From positions 1-40,005 of the forward strand of contig DAOUQH010000004.1 in the NCBI GenBank assembly GCA_030625645.1: 40,005 bases of DNA. Reading direction: 5' to 3'. Positions 18,803-28,751 of this stretch are shown piece after piece (within the stretch, counting starts at the first letter, position 1; every line of letters starts with the position of its first letter). A program made the translations under genes and the position numbers. A model generated the notes under the pieces. That model was not told where the DNA came from. It ran no database searches and worked only from the letters and a program-made list of their open reading frames with translations. The DNA comes from Flavobacteriia bacterium. Its GTDB lineage: Bacteria; Bacteroidota; Bacteroidia; Flavobacteriales; Flavobacteriaceae.

Positions 18803-19561
18803 ATGAATCAAAAGATATCAGCAATTATCCCAACTTTTAATGAAGAGATTCATATAGAGGAAGCTATTAAAACAGTTTCTTTTGCTGATGAAATTATAGT
18901 AATTGATTCATATAGTTCTGATAAAACCGTTGAATTAATTAAAAAACATGATGTTAGATTAATACAACGAAAATTTGATGATTTTTCGAGTCAAAAAAAT
19001 TTTGCTATTGAGAAAGCAAAGCATGATTGGATATACATTCTAGATGCCGATGAAAGAGTTTCTGAAGAATTACAAAGAGAAATATTAGAGACATTAAAAA
19101 ATCCAAATGATTTTGCTGGGTTTAATATTTTTAGAACTTTTTATTATTTAGATAAGAAAGTAAGGTTTAGTGGTTGGAAAAATGATAAAGTTATCCGTTT
19201 ATTTAAAAAGAGTAAATGTAAATATAACGGTAAATTGGTTCATGAGCGTATTGAATTTGAAGGAAAAATAGGTGTTTTAAAGAATAAAATAAAGCATTTT
19301 TCTTATAGAGATAAAGAGCATTATACCAATAAATTAGATCAATATGCTAAATTACAGTCGGATAGTTTATTCTTAAAAAATAAAAAGCCATATATTTATT
19401 TATTATTATTAAAACCTCCTGCTAGATTTATTACTCAGTATTTTTGGAAATTAGGTATTTTAGATGGAAAATCAGGTTTTTTACTTTCCATGATGCATTC
19501 TAAAGGAGTTTATAAAAGGTATGCATATTTGAAAGATCTGTACAAACAACAATCAAAATAA
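18803..19561 (+). CDS. Family 2 glycosyltransferase (WaaE/KdtX-like)
   Basis: ISAIIPTFNEEIHIEEAIKTVSFADEIIVIDSYSSDKT...WIYILDADERVSEEL. Confidence 0.9.
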   Translation: MNQKISAIIPTFNEEIHIEEAIKTVSFADEIIVIDSYSSDKTVELIKKHDVRLIQRKFDDFSSQKNFAIEKAKHDWIYILDADERVSEELQREILETLKNPNDFAGFNIFRTFYYLDKKVRFSGWKNDKVIRLFKKSKCKYNGKLVHERIEFEGKIGVLKNKIKHFSYRDKEHYTNKLDQYAKLQSDSLFLKNKKPYIYLLLLKPPARFITQYFWKLGILDGKSGFLLSMMHSKGVYKRYAYLKDLYKQQSK

Positions 19562-19572
19562 TTAGTTATTTT

Positions 19573-20133
19573 ATGCAGATAGATATTGAAAAGTCATTGA
19601 CTGTTTTAAATAAAAATGGAGTGATTATTTACCCTACAGATACTATTTGGGGTATTGGTTGTGATGCTACAAATGAAAGCGCTGTTGCTAAAATCTATAA
19701 AATTAAAGAAAGAGTCGAATCAAAAAGTTTAATTATTTTAGTAGATAGTTGGACTATGTTACAAGATTATATTAAACACATTCCACCAAAGGTTAGTTGT
19801 ATTATTGATGGTTCATCAAAACCTACAAGTGTAATTTATAAAAATCCAAAAGGTCTGGCTAAAAATGTAATTGCTAAAGATAATACAGTGGCTGTCAGAA
19901 TTGTAAAAGATGATTTTTGTAGGCAGTTGATTATTAAATTTGGAAAACCTATTGTTTCTACTTCGGCAAATATTTCGGGAGATTCTGCTCCCAGATCTTT
20001 TAATGAAATTAATAAATCACTTTTGGAAAGAGCAGATTATGTAGTAAATTTACATCGCGATAAAAAACAAGCTTTGGCTTCACAAATTGTAAAAGTACAC
20101 GATAACGGTAAAATTGATTTTATTAGAAAATAA
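19573..20133 (+). CDS. L-threonylcarbamoyladenylate synthase (YrdC/Sua5 family)
   Basis: GVIIYPTDTIWGIGCDA, IYKIKERVESKSLIILV, PIVSTSANISG. Confidence 0.93.
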   Translation: MQIDIEKSLTVLNKNGVIIYPTDTIWGIGCDATNESAVAKIYKIKERVESKSLIILVDSWTMLQDYIKHIPPKVSCIIDGSSKPTSVIYKNPKGLAKNVIAKDNTVAVRIVKDDFCRQLIIKFGKPIVSTSANISGDSAPRSFNEINKSLLERADYVVNLHRDKKQALASQIVKVHDNGKIDFIRK

Positions 20134-20139
20134 AGATTT

Positions 20140-21579
20140 ATGCAACAAGCTAATTATAAAAATGCGGTTACACATCTGGTTTTTGATTTTATTGTTTCCG
20201 CTGCAGCGGAATTAAATCAAGACACTTATGTTATAGGTGGTTATGTACGCGACTTTATTTTACAAAGAGTTAATGACAGAGATATTGATATTGTTACTGT
20301 TGGAGATGGTATATCTTTAGCACGAAAAGTAGCAGAATTAATTCCGAATAAGCCAAAAGTTCAAATTTTTAAAACTTATGGTACAGCGATGTTACGTTAT
20401 TATGAAGATAATAAAAGTGATATAATTGAGTTAGAATTTGTTGGTGCTAGAAAAGAATCTTATACCAAAGATAGCCGAAATCCAAAAGTGCAAACGGGAA
20501 CTTTACAAGACGATCAAAATCGTAGAGATTTCACGATTAATGCAATGGCTATAAGTTTAAATAAAAGTAATTATGGTAAATTGTTAGATCCGTTTAACGG
20601 AATGGATGATCTACAAAATAAAATTATTAGAACTCCGCTTGATCCAGATATCACTTATAGTGATGATCCATTGCGAATGATGCGAGCTATACGCTTTGCA
20701 ACACAATTAAATTTTACAATTGAAGAAGAATCTTTAAAGGCGATTAAAAGAAATTCGGAAAGAATAAAAATTATTACCAATGAAAGAATTGTAGTTGAGT
20801 TAAATAAAATATTGAAGAGTGATACACCTTCCATTGGTTTAAAACTATTACAAGACACTAATCTATTACCTTATATTTTGCCTGAATTATCTGCACTAAA
20901 AGGAGTAGAACAGATTAAAGGTCAAAAACATAAAGATAATTTTTACCACACTTTACAAGTTGTTGATAATATTGCTAAAACAACCAATAATTTATGGCTT
21001 CGTTGGGCTGCATTATTGCATGATATTGGAAAAGCACCAACCAAAAAATTTGATAAAAATATTGGATGGACGTTTCACGGACATGAATATGTTGGTTCAA
21101 AAATGGTAAAGAAAATATTTAAGCGTTTGCACATGCCATTGAATGAAAAAATGAAGTATGTAGAAAAAATTGTTATGTTAAGTTCTCGACCGGTAATTTT
21201 GGCTGAAAATGTTACAGACTCAGCAGTTAGGCGATTGGTTTTTGATGCAGGCGAAGATATTAATGATTTAATGCTACATTGTGAGGCAGATATTACTACT
21301 AAAAACAAACAAAAAGAAGATAAGTATCGCAATAATTTTAAAGAAGTTCGTAAAAAAATTAAAGAAGTTGAAGAGAGAGATAGAGTTAGAAACTTCCAGC
21401 CACCAGTTTCTGGAGATACTATTATTAATACATTTAACTTAAAGCCTGGAAGAGAAATTGGCATTTTAAAAGAGGCAATTAAAAATGCGATTTTAGATGG
21501 AGAAATTGCAAATGATTTTGATGAAGCTTATCAATTTATGTTGAAAAAAGGAAAAAAAATGGGATTGGAAACTATTTAA
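20140..21579 (+). CDS. tRNA nucleotidyltransferase/poly(A) polymerase family with HD domain
   Basis: VIGGYVRDFILQRVNDRDIDIV, RRDFTINAMAISL, DDPLRMMRAIRFATQL, RWAALLHDIGK. Confidence 0.93.
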   Translation: MQQANYKNAVTHLVFDFIVSAAAELNQDTYVIGGYVRDFILQRVNDRDIDIVTVGDGISLARKVAELIPNKPKVQIFKTYGTAMLRYYEDNKSDIIELEFVGARKESYTKDSRNPKVQTGTLQDDQNRRDFTINAMAISLNKSNYGKLLDPFNGMDDLQNKIIRTPLDPDITYSDDPLRMMRAIRFATQLNFTIEEESLKAIKRNSERIKIITNERIVVELNKILKSDTPSIGLKLLQDTNLLPYILPELSALKGVEQIKGQKHKDNFYHTLQVVDNIAKTTNNLWLRWAALLHDIGKAPTKKFDKNIGWTFHGHEYVGSKMVKKIFKRLHMPLNEKMKYVEKIVMLSSRPVILAENVTDSAVRRLVFDAGEDINDLMLHCEADITTKNKQKEDKYRNNFKEVRKKIKEVEERDRVRNFQPPVSGDTIINTFNLKPGREIGILKEAIKNAILDGEIANDFDEAYQFMLKKGKKMGLETI

Positions 21580-22375
21580 GTTTTTTCTTTGGATTGTTGA
21601 TTTTCTTTAAATTATCAAAGGTGTCAAATACAAATTTATCAGAAAAATTTATACTGAGAATTACACTAATTATTGAAGCAGAAAAAACACTAACCATTAG
21701 CATTATTTGATACTTTATAGCAACTTCAGGACTACTACCTCCAAGTATTTGACCCGTCATCATTCCGGGTAATGATATAAGTCCAACAATGGCAATTCCG
21801 GCTATAACTGGATTAAAAGCATTTTGTAAAGCTTCTTTTTTAAACGGCATTAATGCTTCTTTTTTTGAAGCTCCATTTGCAAGATGCCATTTGTATAATT
21901 CTTTTTCCTTTTTTAGTGAATTATAATAAGCATTAAGAGCAATTATAATGGTTTTTATTGTGTTTCCTAATAACATTCCTGTAATAGGAATAAAATATCG
22001 TGCCTCAAAAATATTATCTAACTTGATGATAAAACCTAAGAAAAAAGCATCAATAATCACAACACTTAAAAGAATTGAAACAAAAACAGGAACAAAAAAT
22101 ATCTTGATGGAAAGGTTACTTCTTTTGATTACCGTATAAGAAGCTAGAATTGTCATTATCAATACCCAAAGTATATTCAGATAAGCACTATTTAAGGTAA
22201 AAATAAATTCCAAATAAACACCAACTAATAAGAGTTGTACAGTCATTCTAATAAATGCAAAAAAGGCATCTTTTACTAATCCGGTTTTATAATACCATAG
22301 CACATAAAACGGAATAATTAAGATGATATATCCCAAGGTTAAAGACAAGTAATCTATATCAATTACATGTTTCAT
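21572..22375 (-). CDS. ABC transporter permease, FetB/UPF0014-like
   Basis: FIPITGMLLGNTIKTIIIALN and LISLPGMMTGQILGGSSPEVAIKYQIML signature; paired with the ATPase gene. Confidence 0.88.
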   Translation of the reverse strand: MKHVIDIDYLSLTLGYIILIIPFYVLWYYKTGLVKDAFFAFIRMTVQLLLVGVYLEFIFTLNSAYLNILWVLIMTILASYTVIKRSNLSIKIFFVPVFVSILLSVVIIDAFFLGFIIKLDNIFEARYFIPITGMLLGNTIKTIIIALNAYYNSLKKEKELYKWHLANGASKKEALMPFKKEALQNAFNPVIAGIAIVGLISLPGMMTGQILGGSSPEVAIKYQIMLMVSVFSASIISVILSINFSDKFVFDTFDNLKKINNPKKKLK

Positions 22376-23031
22376 AAGGCAATGATTTTATCTGATTGCT
22401 GTATCCAGTAAGGGTCATGAGAAACAGCAAGAACTGTTAGATTATTTTGTGATAAAATAAAATCAGTTATTGATTTCTTATTCTTTTCATCCAAACTAGA
22501 GGTAGGTTCATCAACAATCAATAGTTTTTTCTTTAATAAAAGTGCACTAGCTAATAATATGCGTTGTTTTTGACCTCCTGAAATTTCATCAATCTCTTTA
22601 TTTAGCAATTCAGGAAGGATATTTAAACTTTTAAGGATTTGATTAACTTCAGATTTTGGGGGAGAATTTAGTTTATTTACATGAAAAGTAAAAGGTGAAT
22701 AAATTATTTCGTTTACTGATTTAAAATGTAATGTTGTTTCTTGAGGTAACCAGGCAACCTGACTTCTAATTTCAGCAATATTCTCAGAAGATAAGTCTTT
22801 ATTGAATAGAATAACTTCACCATTTATGATAGGAATAAAACCTAAAAGTGCATTTAAAATAGTGGATTTTCCTTTACCAGATTCGCCTGTAATGACTACT
22901 TTTTCTCCTTTATTTATTTGAAAGGATAGGTTTTTAATAACTTCATTAGTTTCGTAAATTACAGAAATGTTATTTGCAGAAACAAGAGAATTGTGATTTG
23001 CATTTAGTTCTTTTTTATCGAGAAGTTTCAA
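22372..23031 (-). CDS. ABC transporter ATP-binding protein, FetA-like
   Basis: Walker A TGESGKGKST, signature ISGGQKQRI, Walker B LLIVDEPTSSLD; 4-bp overlap with the permease. Confidence 0.92.
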   Translation of the reverse strand: MKLLDKKELNANHNSLVSANNISVIYETNEVIKNLSFQINKGEKVVITGESGKGKSTILNALLGFIPIINGEVILFNKDLSSENIAEIRSQVAWLPQETTLHFKSVNEIIYSPFTFHVNKLNSPPKSEVNQILKSLNILPELLNKEIDEISGGQKQRILLASALLLKKKLLIVDEPTSSLDEKNKKSITDFILSQNNLTVLAVSHDPYWIQQSDKIIAL

Positions 23032-23136
23032 TGTTTTGATTAAATAAATTATTGAGATATAAAGATATAACTTAATTTAACAAATCTATGTTAAACAAAA
23101 TTTCATATTAATATTCCTTTGTTAGAAAATGAAATA

Positions 23137-24276
23137 CTACTTTAAAATATTTCTTGAAATCACTAATTTTTGAATTTCGGTAGTGCCTTCACCAATAGTA
23201 CATAGCTTTGCATCTCGATAAAATTTCTCAACAGGATAATCTTTGGTATAGCCATAGCCACCGTGTATTTGAATTGCTTCATTTGCTATTCTAACGCAAG
23301 CTTCTGAGGCATACATTTTTGCCATAGCACCAATTGTAACTACTTTTTCTCCTTTATTTTTTAGATATGCTGCTTTGTGAAGTAATAATTCTGAGGCTTC
23401 AATTTCGGTTGCCATATCTGCTAATTTAAAAGAAATTCCTTGAAAATGACTAATTGGTTTCCCGAATTGTTCACGTTCTTTTGAATATTTTAAAGCTGCT
23501 TCATAAGCTCCTTTTGAAATACCTAACGATAATGCGCCAATCGAAATTCTACCACCATCTAGAACTTTTAAAGATTGAATAAAACCATCACCAATCTCGC
23601 CAATAATATTGTCTTTGTGAACTTTGCAATTATCAAAAACTAATTCAGCAGTTTCAGATGCACGCATTCCTAATTTATTTTCTTTTTTTCCTGATGTAAA
23701 CCCTGGTGTACCTTTTTCAATAGCAAAAGCAGTCATTCCATGCGAATTACCTTTCTCACCGGTACGAACAATCACAACTGCAATATTTCCGCTTATACCG
23801 TGGGTAATAAAGTTTTTTGCACCGTTTATAATATAATAATTACCATCTTTTACTGCGGTTGTATTCATTCCACCTGCATCGCTTCCAGTATTGTGTTCGG
23901 TTAAGCCCCAAGCACCAATCCATTCTCCTGAAGCTAATTTAGGTAACCATTTTTTCTTCTGATTATCATTTCCGAATTCTAAAATATGACCTGTACAAAG
24001 TGAATTATGAGCTGCAACAGAAAGACCTATAGATGAATCTACTTTCGAAATTTCTTCAACAACAGTAATGTATTCATGATAACTCAAGCCAGAACCACCA
24101 TATTCTTCTGGAACTAAAACTCCCATAAAACCCATTTCACCAAGTTTAGAAAATAAATCAATAGGGAAAATTTGCTTCTCATCCCAATCCATCATAAATG
24201 GTGTAATATGTTGTTTTGCAAAATCACGGATTGATTCTGCTATCATTTTTTGTGTTTCTGAAACTTCAAAATTCAT
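23137..24276 (-). CDS. Acyl-CoA dehydrogenase
   Basis: GAWGLTEHNTGSDAGGMNT, REQFGKPISHFQ, QIHGGYGYTKDYPVEKFYRDAK, IGEGTTEIQKL; start MNFEVSETQ at 24276. Confidence 0.95.
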   Translation of the reverse strand: MNFEVSETQKMIAESIRDFAKQHITPFMMDWDEKQIFPIDLFSKLGEMGFMGVLVPEEYGGSGLSYHEYITVVEEISKVDSSIGLSVAAHNSLCTGHILEFGNDNQKKKWLPKLASGEWIGAWGLTEHNTGSDAGGMNTTAVKDGNYYIINGAKNFITHGISGNIAVVIVRTGEKGNSHGMTAFAIEKGTPGFTSGKKENKLGMRASETAELVFDNCKVHKDNIIGEIGDGFIQSLKVLDGGRISIGALSLGISKGAYEAALKYSKEREQFGKPISHFQGISFKLADMATEIEASELLLHKAAYLKNKGEKVVTIGAMAKMYASEACVRIANEAIQIHGGYGYTKDYPVEKFYRDAKLCTIGEGTTEIQKLVISRNILK

Positions 24277-24331
24277 TTTCAAATAATTTTTAAAATTTAT
24301 ATTATATTCTATGTCTTTCAACCTTCCTAAT

Positions 24332-25186
24332 TCATTCGGTTGTCAAATATAAAGCTATTCTATTAAACTTATCTAATGGAAATGAGTCAATTTTCTTCAA
24401 TTCTTCAACAGATTTATAATTACCATTTTCATCGTGATAATTCATTATTTTTTTAGTGAGTTCATAATCGATGTAGGGTAGGTGTAACACCTCTTTAAAA
24501 CTTGCATTATTTATGTTTAACTTTTTTATTTTTGGTTTTTGAATAACTATAAATTGTTCTAAGACCTTATTAGCTATCTCCTTATCTAAATAATAAACTT
24601 CATATAATTGTTCATTAAAAGTATATCCTTTCAGTGATTCTCGATAAGCAATTATCCTTTTGGCAAGTTTTTCTCCGATTCCGTTAATACCTTCTAATTC
24701 CTTTGCACTTGTTGTGTTTAGATCTTTTTTAATTAGATATTCTTTTTTGATTTCCTTCTTAGTTTTTTTACTTACCCATTCAGGGAATTTGAAATAAGGT
24801 GAGATTATGGCTAGTAAACTATCATTTATTCCTGTAACTTTTTGAAATTCTTTAGTAGAATTAACAAACTTACCAGCATTTCTATAAGCAAATAATTTGT
24901 CTATTTCTTTTACGTTTAAGCCTAATTGATATGCTTTAAAATCGGTTAAATAATTTGGATTAAAAGGGTATATTTTATAAGTAGAATTTTCTTGTTTTAG
25001 TTTTTTTAAAGAATCAATTTGATGCTGAAATATATTAATTTCAGTAGTATCTGTTTCAATAATTTTATCAGAAGAAAAATCGTAAAAAAAATATATTAAT
25101 TGAAGAGAAAGTATGATAAAACCCAAAAATAAACTCCCATTTCGTTGGCTTTTGTTATACCTGAAATGGGATTTAAAATTGTTCAT
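24332..25186 (-). CDS. Membrane-anchored helix-hairpin-helix (ComEA-like) protein
   Basis: N-terminal TM; LNTTSAKELEGINGIGEKLAKRIIAYRE and LNINNASFKEVLHLPYIDYELTKKIMNY. Confidence 0.85.
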   Translation of the reverse strand: MNNFKSHFRYNKSQRNGSLFLGFIILSLQLIYFFYDFSSDKIIETDTTEINIFQHQIDSLKKLKQENSTYKIYPFNPNYLTDFKAYQLGLNVKEIDKLFAYRNAGKFVNSTKEFQKVTGINDSLLAIISPYFKFPEWVSKKTKKEIKKEYLIKKDLNTTSAKELEGINGIGEKLAKRIIAYRESLKGYTFNEQLYEVYYLDKEIANKVLEQFIVIQKPKIKKLNINNASFKEVLHLPYIDYELTKKIMNYHDENGNYKSVEELKKIDSFPLDKFNRIALYLTTE

Positions 25187-25197
25187 TTATTTATAAA

Positions 25198-26778
25198 TTA
25201 GCTTTTTCTTTGTTTAATAGCAGCTAGATATTTATCTAATTCTTCTTTTACTTTTGGTGAGAGTATTACAACACCAATCATATTTGGAACAACCATTGCA
25301 AATATCATTGCATCAGAGAAATCGATAACAGCACCTAAACTAATACTAGCACCTACAACTACAAAGAATAAAAATAATATTTTATATGTTAGATCGGCAA
25401 CTTTACTTTTTCCGAATAAGAATTTCCATCCTTGCATTCCGTAGTAAGACCAAGAAATCATAGTAGAAAATGCAAATAAAATTACAGCAATAGTTAATAT
25501 TATTGAGAAATGAGGAATTACTGAATCAAATGCTGTTGCAGTTAATTCAACGCCTTGTGTTATTTCAACTCCATAATCAAAAAATCCACCTTTTAGATTT
25601 GTTATAATTAATACTAAAGCTGTCATTGTACAAATTACAACAGTATCTATAAAAGGTTCTAATAAAGCAACAATCCCTTCACTTGCAGGATAGCTTGTTT
25701 TAACTGCAGAGTGTGCAATTGCGGCAGAACCTACTCCAGCTTCATTTGAAAAAGTACCACGTTTAAATCCTTGAATTAATACTCCAATTGCACCACCAAG
25801 TATTCCGGAACCAGTAAAAGCTCCATCAAATATTAATCCGAATGCCTGTGGAATTAAAGAGAAGTTCATTATAATAATAATCAAAGCCGCACCAACATAA
25901 ATAACTGCCATAAAAGGAACTATTTTTTCGGTAACAGAAGCAATTCTTTTTATACCACCAATAATAACTACAGCAACAATTAAAGCCATTACAACTCCAA
26001 AGTATAATCCGGCATTGTCACCTGTTAAGCCTAAAAGTTGTACAAATTGAGCAGAAGCTTGATTTGCTTGAAACATATTTCCACCACCAAATGAACCACC
26101 AACAACCATTACAGCAAAGAAAACAGCAAGAATTTTACCTAATCCTCCCATTCCTTTTTCTTTTAATCCTTTAGAAAGGTAATACATTGGACCACCATAT
26201 ACAGTTCCATTTTCATCAACATCTCTATATTTTACACCCAATGTACATTCTGCAAATTTGGAAGCCATACCTAACATACCTGCAATAATCATCCAAAATG
26301 TTGCACCTGGACCACCAATAGATAAAGCAACAGCAACACCAGCAATGTTTCCTAAACCAACTGTTGCAGAAAGAGCTGCAGTTAAAGCTTGAAAGTGAGT
26401 AACTTCTCCTTCAGCTTCTTCAGTTGCTATTGTTTCAAAAATATCACCTCCAGGTGTTTGATCTCCATATGCTTTATCAACTGTATGATGATCTACATCG
26501 TCGTATTTTCCTTGTATTACTTTGACTGAAGTACCAATTAATTTGAATTGCGGAAAACCAAAGCGTACAGTAAAAAATATTGCACCTACCAATAATACAA
26601 TTAATACCCAAGGTATTTGGATGGTATCAGTAAACGGAATTGCATAAAATATTGCATCTACAAACCAGCTTGTATAGCTTTTAAACTTTATATCAATTAG
26701 TTCTGAGGTACTTTGCTCTTGGGCAAATGTTAAAATCGGCATTACCATTAAAAGTAATGAAAGTATTTTTTTATACAT
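25198..26778 (-). CDS. Alanine/glycine:cation symporter family protein (AgcS)
   Basis: ALSATVGLGNIAGVAVALSIGGPGATFWMIIAG, KRGTFSNEAGVGSAAIAHSA, SWSYYGMQGW. Confidence 0.95.
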   Translation of the reverse strand: MYKKILSLLLMVMPILTFAQEQSTSELIDIKFKSYTSWFVDAIFYAIPFTDTIQIPWVLIVLLVGAIFFTVRFGFPQFKLIGTSVKVIQGKYDDVDHHTVDKAYGDQTPGGDIFETIATEEAEGEVTHFQALTAALSATVGLGNIAGVAVALSIGGPGATFWMIIAGMLGMASKFAECTLGVKYRDVDENGTVYGGPMYYLSKGLKEKGMGGLGKILAVFFAVMVVGGSFGGGNMFQANQASAQFVQLLGLTGDNAGLYFGVVMALIVAVVIIGGIKRIASVTEKIVPFMAVIYVGAALIIIIMNFSLIPQAFGLIFDGAFTGSGILGGAIGVLIQGFKRGTFSNEAGVGSAAIAHSAVKTSYPASEGIVALLEPFIDTVVICTMTALVLIITNLKGGFFDYGVEITQGVELTATAFDSVIPHFSIILTIAVILFAFSTMISWSYYGMQGWKFLFGKSKVADLTYKILFLFFVVVGASISLGAVIDFSDAMIFAMVVPNMIGVVILSPKVKEELDKYLAAIKQRKS

Positions 26779-26836
26779 GAATATGAATTAATTTTGAATT
26801 TTAAACGGCTAATATCCTAAAAAATACTACTTAGAA

Positions 26837-26866
26837 CAAAATTAATTCGTTAAAATAATTAACAAT
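26837..26866 (-). promoter_or_regulatory. Candidate Bacteroidota-type promoter for the symporter gene
   Basis: Minus-strand TAATTTTG (TAnnTTTG) at 26844-26837 with ATTG at 26866-26863, spacing 18. Confidence 0.5.
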
Positions 26867-26935
26867 TTTGTAATCTTATATTATATATAGTTTTAATCAT
26901 TTATAAAATATGTTTGTTGAATTATAATAATGCAA

Positions 26936-26964
26936 TTTGTTAATGAAACAATTTTGTATTTTTG
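26936..26964 (+). promoter_or_regulatory. Candidate Bacteroidota-type promoter for the SprT-like gene
   Basis: TTTG 26936-26939, 17-nt spacer, TATTTTTG 26957-26964. Confidence 0.6.
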
Positions 26965-26985
26965 CTATTGCTAAAAAATAATAAT

Positions 26986-27585
26986 TTGAAAGAATATAAA
27001 GATGTTTTGATTAAATATTTGCCTCCAAACTCGGTTGACTTGGTGATAGAATTATTTGAAGAGCATCCTTGCTATCTAAAAATTGTAAATAATCGTAGTA
27101 CAAAACATGGAGATTTTAAAGTTTTAGCTAACGGAACTCACCAAATTACTATAAATTATGGTTTAAATCCCTACCGATTTTTATTAACATTAGTTCATGA
27201 AGTAGCGCATTTGGTTACTTATAAAATAAGTAGAAGAGTAAAACCTCACGGAATCGAGTGGAAAACAAATTTTCAACATTTGATGTTACCTTTTTTTGAT
27301 CCAAAAATATATCCCAATGAGTTAATGGGCTTGTTGGCAAATTATATGAAGAACCCAAAAGCAAGTACAGATGCAGACGTAAATTTGTCCTTAGCATTGA
27401 AAAAATATGATGAGAAAAATGGATTCAATTATGTTTTTGAATTACCTTTACAAAGTAAGTTTATACATAATAACAGTGTTTTTATAAGAGGTAAAAAGCG
27501 TAGAACCCGAATAGAATGTGTAGAAGTAATTACACAAAAAAAATATCTGTTTCATCAAAATGCAGAAGTAAAATCTTTAAAATAA
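26986..27585 (+). CDS. SprT-like domain zinc metalloprotease
   Basis: LVHEVAHLVTYKISRRVKPHGIEWKTNF (HExxH); start reassigned to TTG 26986 (MKEYKDVLIKYLPP) because 26962 lies inside the -7 element. Confidence 0.85.
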   Translation: MKEYKDVLIKYLPPNSVDLVIELFEEHPCYLKIVNNRSTKHGDFKVLANGTHQITINYGLNPYRFLLTLVHEVAHLVTYKISRRVKPHGIEWKTNFQHLMLPFFDPKIYPNELMGLLANYMKNPKASTDADVNLSLALKKYDEKNGFNYVFELPLQSKFIHNNSVFIRGKKRRTRIECVEVITQKKYLFHQNAEVKSLK

Positions 27586-27636
27586 AGAAAATAGATTCAA
27601 TAATTTTATTGAGTCAACTATAAAATTAAATTAACT

Positions 27637-28707
27637 ATGAATAAAAATTATTATGCTGTTATTATGGCAGGAGGAGTTGGATCAAGATTTTGGCCGGTAA
27701 GTACACCAGATAATCCTAAACAGTTTCATGATATGTTGGGTAAAGGAAAATCTCTTATCCAAAATACATTTGATCGTTTAGAAAAGTTAATTCCAAAACA
27801 GAATATTTTAGTTGCAACAAATAAAAGGTATAAAAATTTGGTTTTAGAACATCTACCTCAGATAAATGAAAACCAAGTTTTATTAGAGCCAGCAATGCGA
27901 AATACTGCTCCATGTATATTGTATAGTGCATTAAAAATTAAAGATCAAAATCCAGATGCAGTAATGATTGTCGCTCCTTCAGATCATTATATTGAAAATG
28001 AAACTGAATTTGTTAAAAATGTTGAAACAGCATTTAAGGCTTGCGAAAATGAGGATATTTTAATGACTTTAGGTATTCAGCCGTCAGGACCAAATACGGG
28101 TTATGGATATATTCAGTTTGAAGAGGGAAATACAGCAATTAAAAAAGTGAAAAATTTCACTGAAAAACCTGATTTAGAGACTGCCAAAACATTTATAGAT
28201 CAAGGTGATTATCTATGGAATGCCGGAATATTTATATGGAGTGTGAAAAGTATTATTAAATCTTTTGAAAGTAGTTTAACGGAGATGTGTTCCCTATTTA
28301 ATAAGGGTAATGAATTTTGGAATACAGAAAAAGAAGTTACTTTTATAGAAGATAATTACGAGAAATCTGAAAATATTTCTATTGATTATGGAATTATGGA
28401 AAGTGCAAATAACGTATTTGTTTTACCTGTAGATTTTGGCTGGAATGATTTGGGTACATGGGGCTCTTTATATGATAAACTACCAAAACAGAGTAATAAT
28501 AATGCCATAATAAATGCACAAACACTATTTAAGGATTCTAAAAATAATATTGTAAGATCTCAGAAAGGTAAAAAGGTAATTGTTCAAGGTTTAGATAATT
28601 ATATTATTGTTGAAACTGAAGATACGTTGTTTATTTTACCAAAAACTGCCGAACAAGAAATCAAACAAATTTCAAAAGAAGCACAAGAAAAATTCAACAA
28701 TGCTTAA
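27637..28707 (+). CDS. manC: Mannose-1-phosphate guanylyltransferase
   Basis: VIMAGGVGSRFWPVSTPDNPKQFHDMLG, VAPSDHYI, EKPDLETAKTFI, DFGWNDLGTWGSLY. Confidence 0.93.
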   Translation: MNKNYYAVIMAGGVGSRFWPVSTPDNPKQFHDMLGKGKSLIQNTFDRLEKLIPKQNILVATNKRYKNLVLEHLPQINENQVLLEPAMRNTAPCILYSALKIKDQNPDAVMIVAPSDHYIENETEFVKNVETAFKACENEDILMTLGIQPSGPNTGYGYIQFEEGNTAIKKVKNFTEKPDLETAKTFIDQGDYLWNAGIFIWSVKSIIKSFESSLTEMCSLFNKGNEFWNTEKEVTFIEDNYEKSENISIDYGIMESANNVFVLPVDFGWNDLGTWGSLYDKLPKQSNNNAIINAQTLFKDSKNNIVRSQKGKKVIVQGLDNYIIVETEDTLFILPKTAEQEIKQISKEAQEKFNNA

Positions 28708-28751
28708 TTTTTCTTTAGATTTACTAGGGTTATTCTAATTTATCATTAAAA

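Noticed and set aside
21075-21464. 129-aa minus-strand ORF antisense to the tRNA nucleotidyltransferase
   Set aside because: Shadow ORF; the + strand encodes clear HD-domain motifs.
27594-27615. gattcaata/tattgagtc hairpin between the SprT-like gene and manC
   Set aside because: Weak AT-rich stem with one wobble and no T tract; insufficient to call a terminator.
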